64,000 bases of DNA from Lamellibrachia columna (lineage: Eukaryota > Annelida > Polychaeta > Sabellida > Siboglinidae): contig OY759262.1 in NCBI GenBank assembly GCA_963662155.1, positions 57,394,207 to 57,458,206 of the forward strand, given 5' to 3'. Below the pieces are notes generated by a model. That model had not been told where the DNA came from and did no database searches. It was given only the letters and a program-made list of their open reading frames with translations. Below, piece after piece: positions 62,551 through 64,000 of the stretch (position 1 is the stretch's first letter; each line of letters starts with the position of its first letter). The position numbers and the translations under genes were made by a program.

Positions 62551-63585
62551 CGTCGGATATGTGCGTATTTGTTAAGCTTTGCCGGAATACCAACAACGAC
62601 TTGTTCTATTGTATCATCAAGGACGCGTACACATCTGCCCCGCTGCCACCACTGGTTCGCACTGACCATAATTTGGTCAGTCCCTTGTCGCTATATAGAC
62701 CGCGCGTGCAACGCGAACCGCCAGAGACGAAGACATTACGCAAGTGGACCAAGGATGCGTGGGACGCCCTGAAGGGATGTGTTGGCTGTAATGATTGGTC
62801 AGTGTTCACAGACACGTGACCTCAATAAACTAGCAGTGTGCGAATACATTAATTTCTGTGTTCAAAGAATCATTCCCAGCAAAACTGTAAAGATCTATCC
62901 CAACAATAAGCCCTGGGTTACCAAGTACATTAAAGACATTTGGAATAGAAAGAAAAAGCTGTTGTATATAAAGACAGTTACGAGAGACACAACAACATCA
63001 AAAAGGTGTGGGAACGGCTGAACGTGATGAATGGTTACAAAAGAAGACAAAAGAAATCAGGTCACCTCCGCTGACTACGCCAACGACCTAAATAAATTAT
63101 GTGGGGTTGACATGTCTCAAAGTAGGATACGGACAGACTGGATAAGATTATAAATAAGACGGAATGTGTCGTAGGCAAGAGACAGGACAGGTTTGATACA
63201 TATTACTAGGGACGACTGACAAACAAACTGACAAACATACTTCATGATGACACGCACCCACTGAAGGCGGACTTTGACAACAGATTCATTGAACGTAGCG
63301 GACGATTTGTGGTGCCTAGAGCTTGAACGACGAGATATGCTGGTTTGTTTGTGCCTTCGGCTATTAGCGTTTTTAATCAGAAAAAAGGAATAACTGGGAA
63401 GGAAAAAATTAATGTGTGTGTGGGGGGGCGTATATGGGTGTTTTTAATGTTTTGTATCTATAATTGTGTGTGATAAATGTGGTATTTACTCTTGCATGTT
63501 TATATTTATATTTGTAATTGTATGCTTTGCACAAGCAGAAACGCAATTTCCCTGCGGGGATCAATAAAGTATTCTTTATCTTTTA
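62551..63585 (+). pseudogene. Rex1-like LINE remnant, copy B
   Basis: Same RT-less remnant as 15,575-16,585. Extra damage lies near 63,205 (a stop in YY*GRL and a small ACAAACTGAC duplication). Confidence 0.75.
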
Positions 63586-63632
63586 CCACATGCTGGCTGC
63601 CCGTGGCATTTGTCAAGTTGGTTTTAAAAGTG

Positions 63633-64000
63633 TCTACTCCGGAAGCCCGAACACGTACACTTGTCTGAGCTACCATGATGTTTGTATTATGATGAGTCAT
63701 CATTTAAATCAATACCTTCGGTAATATACTGTATGGCGTGCTTGCGTTAATCGAGTCATTCGTAGGTTGTTACAAATAATTATCTACTCTGGAAGCCCGA
63801 ACACGTTCACCTGTTTGAGTTACCATATTATTTGTATTATGACGAATCACCATTTAAATCAATACCTTCTGTTATATACTGTATTCATAAAAATTATGTT
63901 GGCTGCTGGGTGACACTGAGACTTGTAATCGGGCACAGATGTAACGTTTCATCTCTTGGCGTGCAAGTTGCCTGAAGGCTGAACGGTTTCCAAAGGAGAT
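63633..64000. repeat. Short tandem repeats of the composite unit start
   Basis: Two 150-bp repeats begin TCTACTCCGGAAGCCC (63,633) and TCTACTCTGGAAGCCC (63,783), each ending in TATACTGTA. Unrelated sequence follows, then GCAAGTTGCCTGAAGGCTGA (63,963), the continuation of the 2.2-kb unit. The array therefore goes on past the window in a rearranged form. Confidence 0.7.

Overview
This is eukaryotic, AT-rich, gene-poor DNA. It has split exons with GT/AG borders, very long (GT)n, (TA)n, (CT)n and (GCGT)n microsatellites, several LINE families, large duplications and one 200-base N gap (18,801-19,000). The LINE types and repeat style suggest a marine invertebrate, most likely a mollusc or other lophotrochozoan. 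That is inference; no marker gene fixes the taxon.

The main feature is a direct duplication. Copy A (1-18,800) and copy B (about 46,841-63,720) are collinear and nearly identical by eye, differing mainly at microsatellites, minisatellites and a few indels. Each copy carries, in order: a TA-microsatellite block; a foldback-like element with terminal inverted arrays of a 20-bp unit; a dispersed block R; a 39-bp minisatellite; a broken minus-strand DDE-transposase-like gene; the first five coding exons of MUS81 (minus strand); a CR1-type LINE fragment and an inverted-repeat element between two CTCF-like motifs; a pair of palindromes; a (TA)n tract; a decayed virus-like packaging-ATPase fragment; and a 2.2-kb composite unit, tandemly repeated in copy A. 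Copy B could be a true segmental duplication or an uncollapsed second haplotype.

The middle (19,001-46,840) holds older, diverged copies of the same blocks plus further mobile elements. These are LINE-A (20.7-22.3 kb, 5' truncated, one frameshift, with an empty paralogous site elsewhere in the window), a 41-bp minisatellite, a possible SINE, and a candidate minus-strand LTR element with no visible coding capacity (30.7-35.85 kb). That LTR element is fused to a 56-bp array whose units carry a TATAAAA. Next come LINE-B (35.86-39.76 kb, with a 2A-like motif, a cysteine-rich zinc-finger-like segment, endonuclease and reverse transcriptase) and an 80-bp satellite. The LTR element, LINE-B and satellites together split one copy of block S.

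The only conserved host gene recognised is MUS81 (two partial copies). Its winged-helix remainder, nuclease and C-terminal helix-hairpin-helix exons were not found. All other recognisable coding sequence is mobile-element or virus derived and mostly broken.
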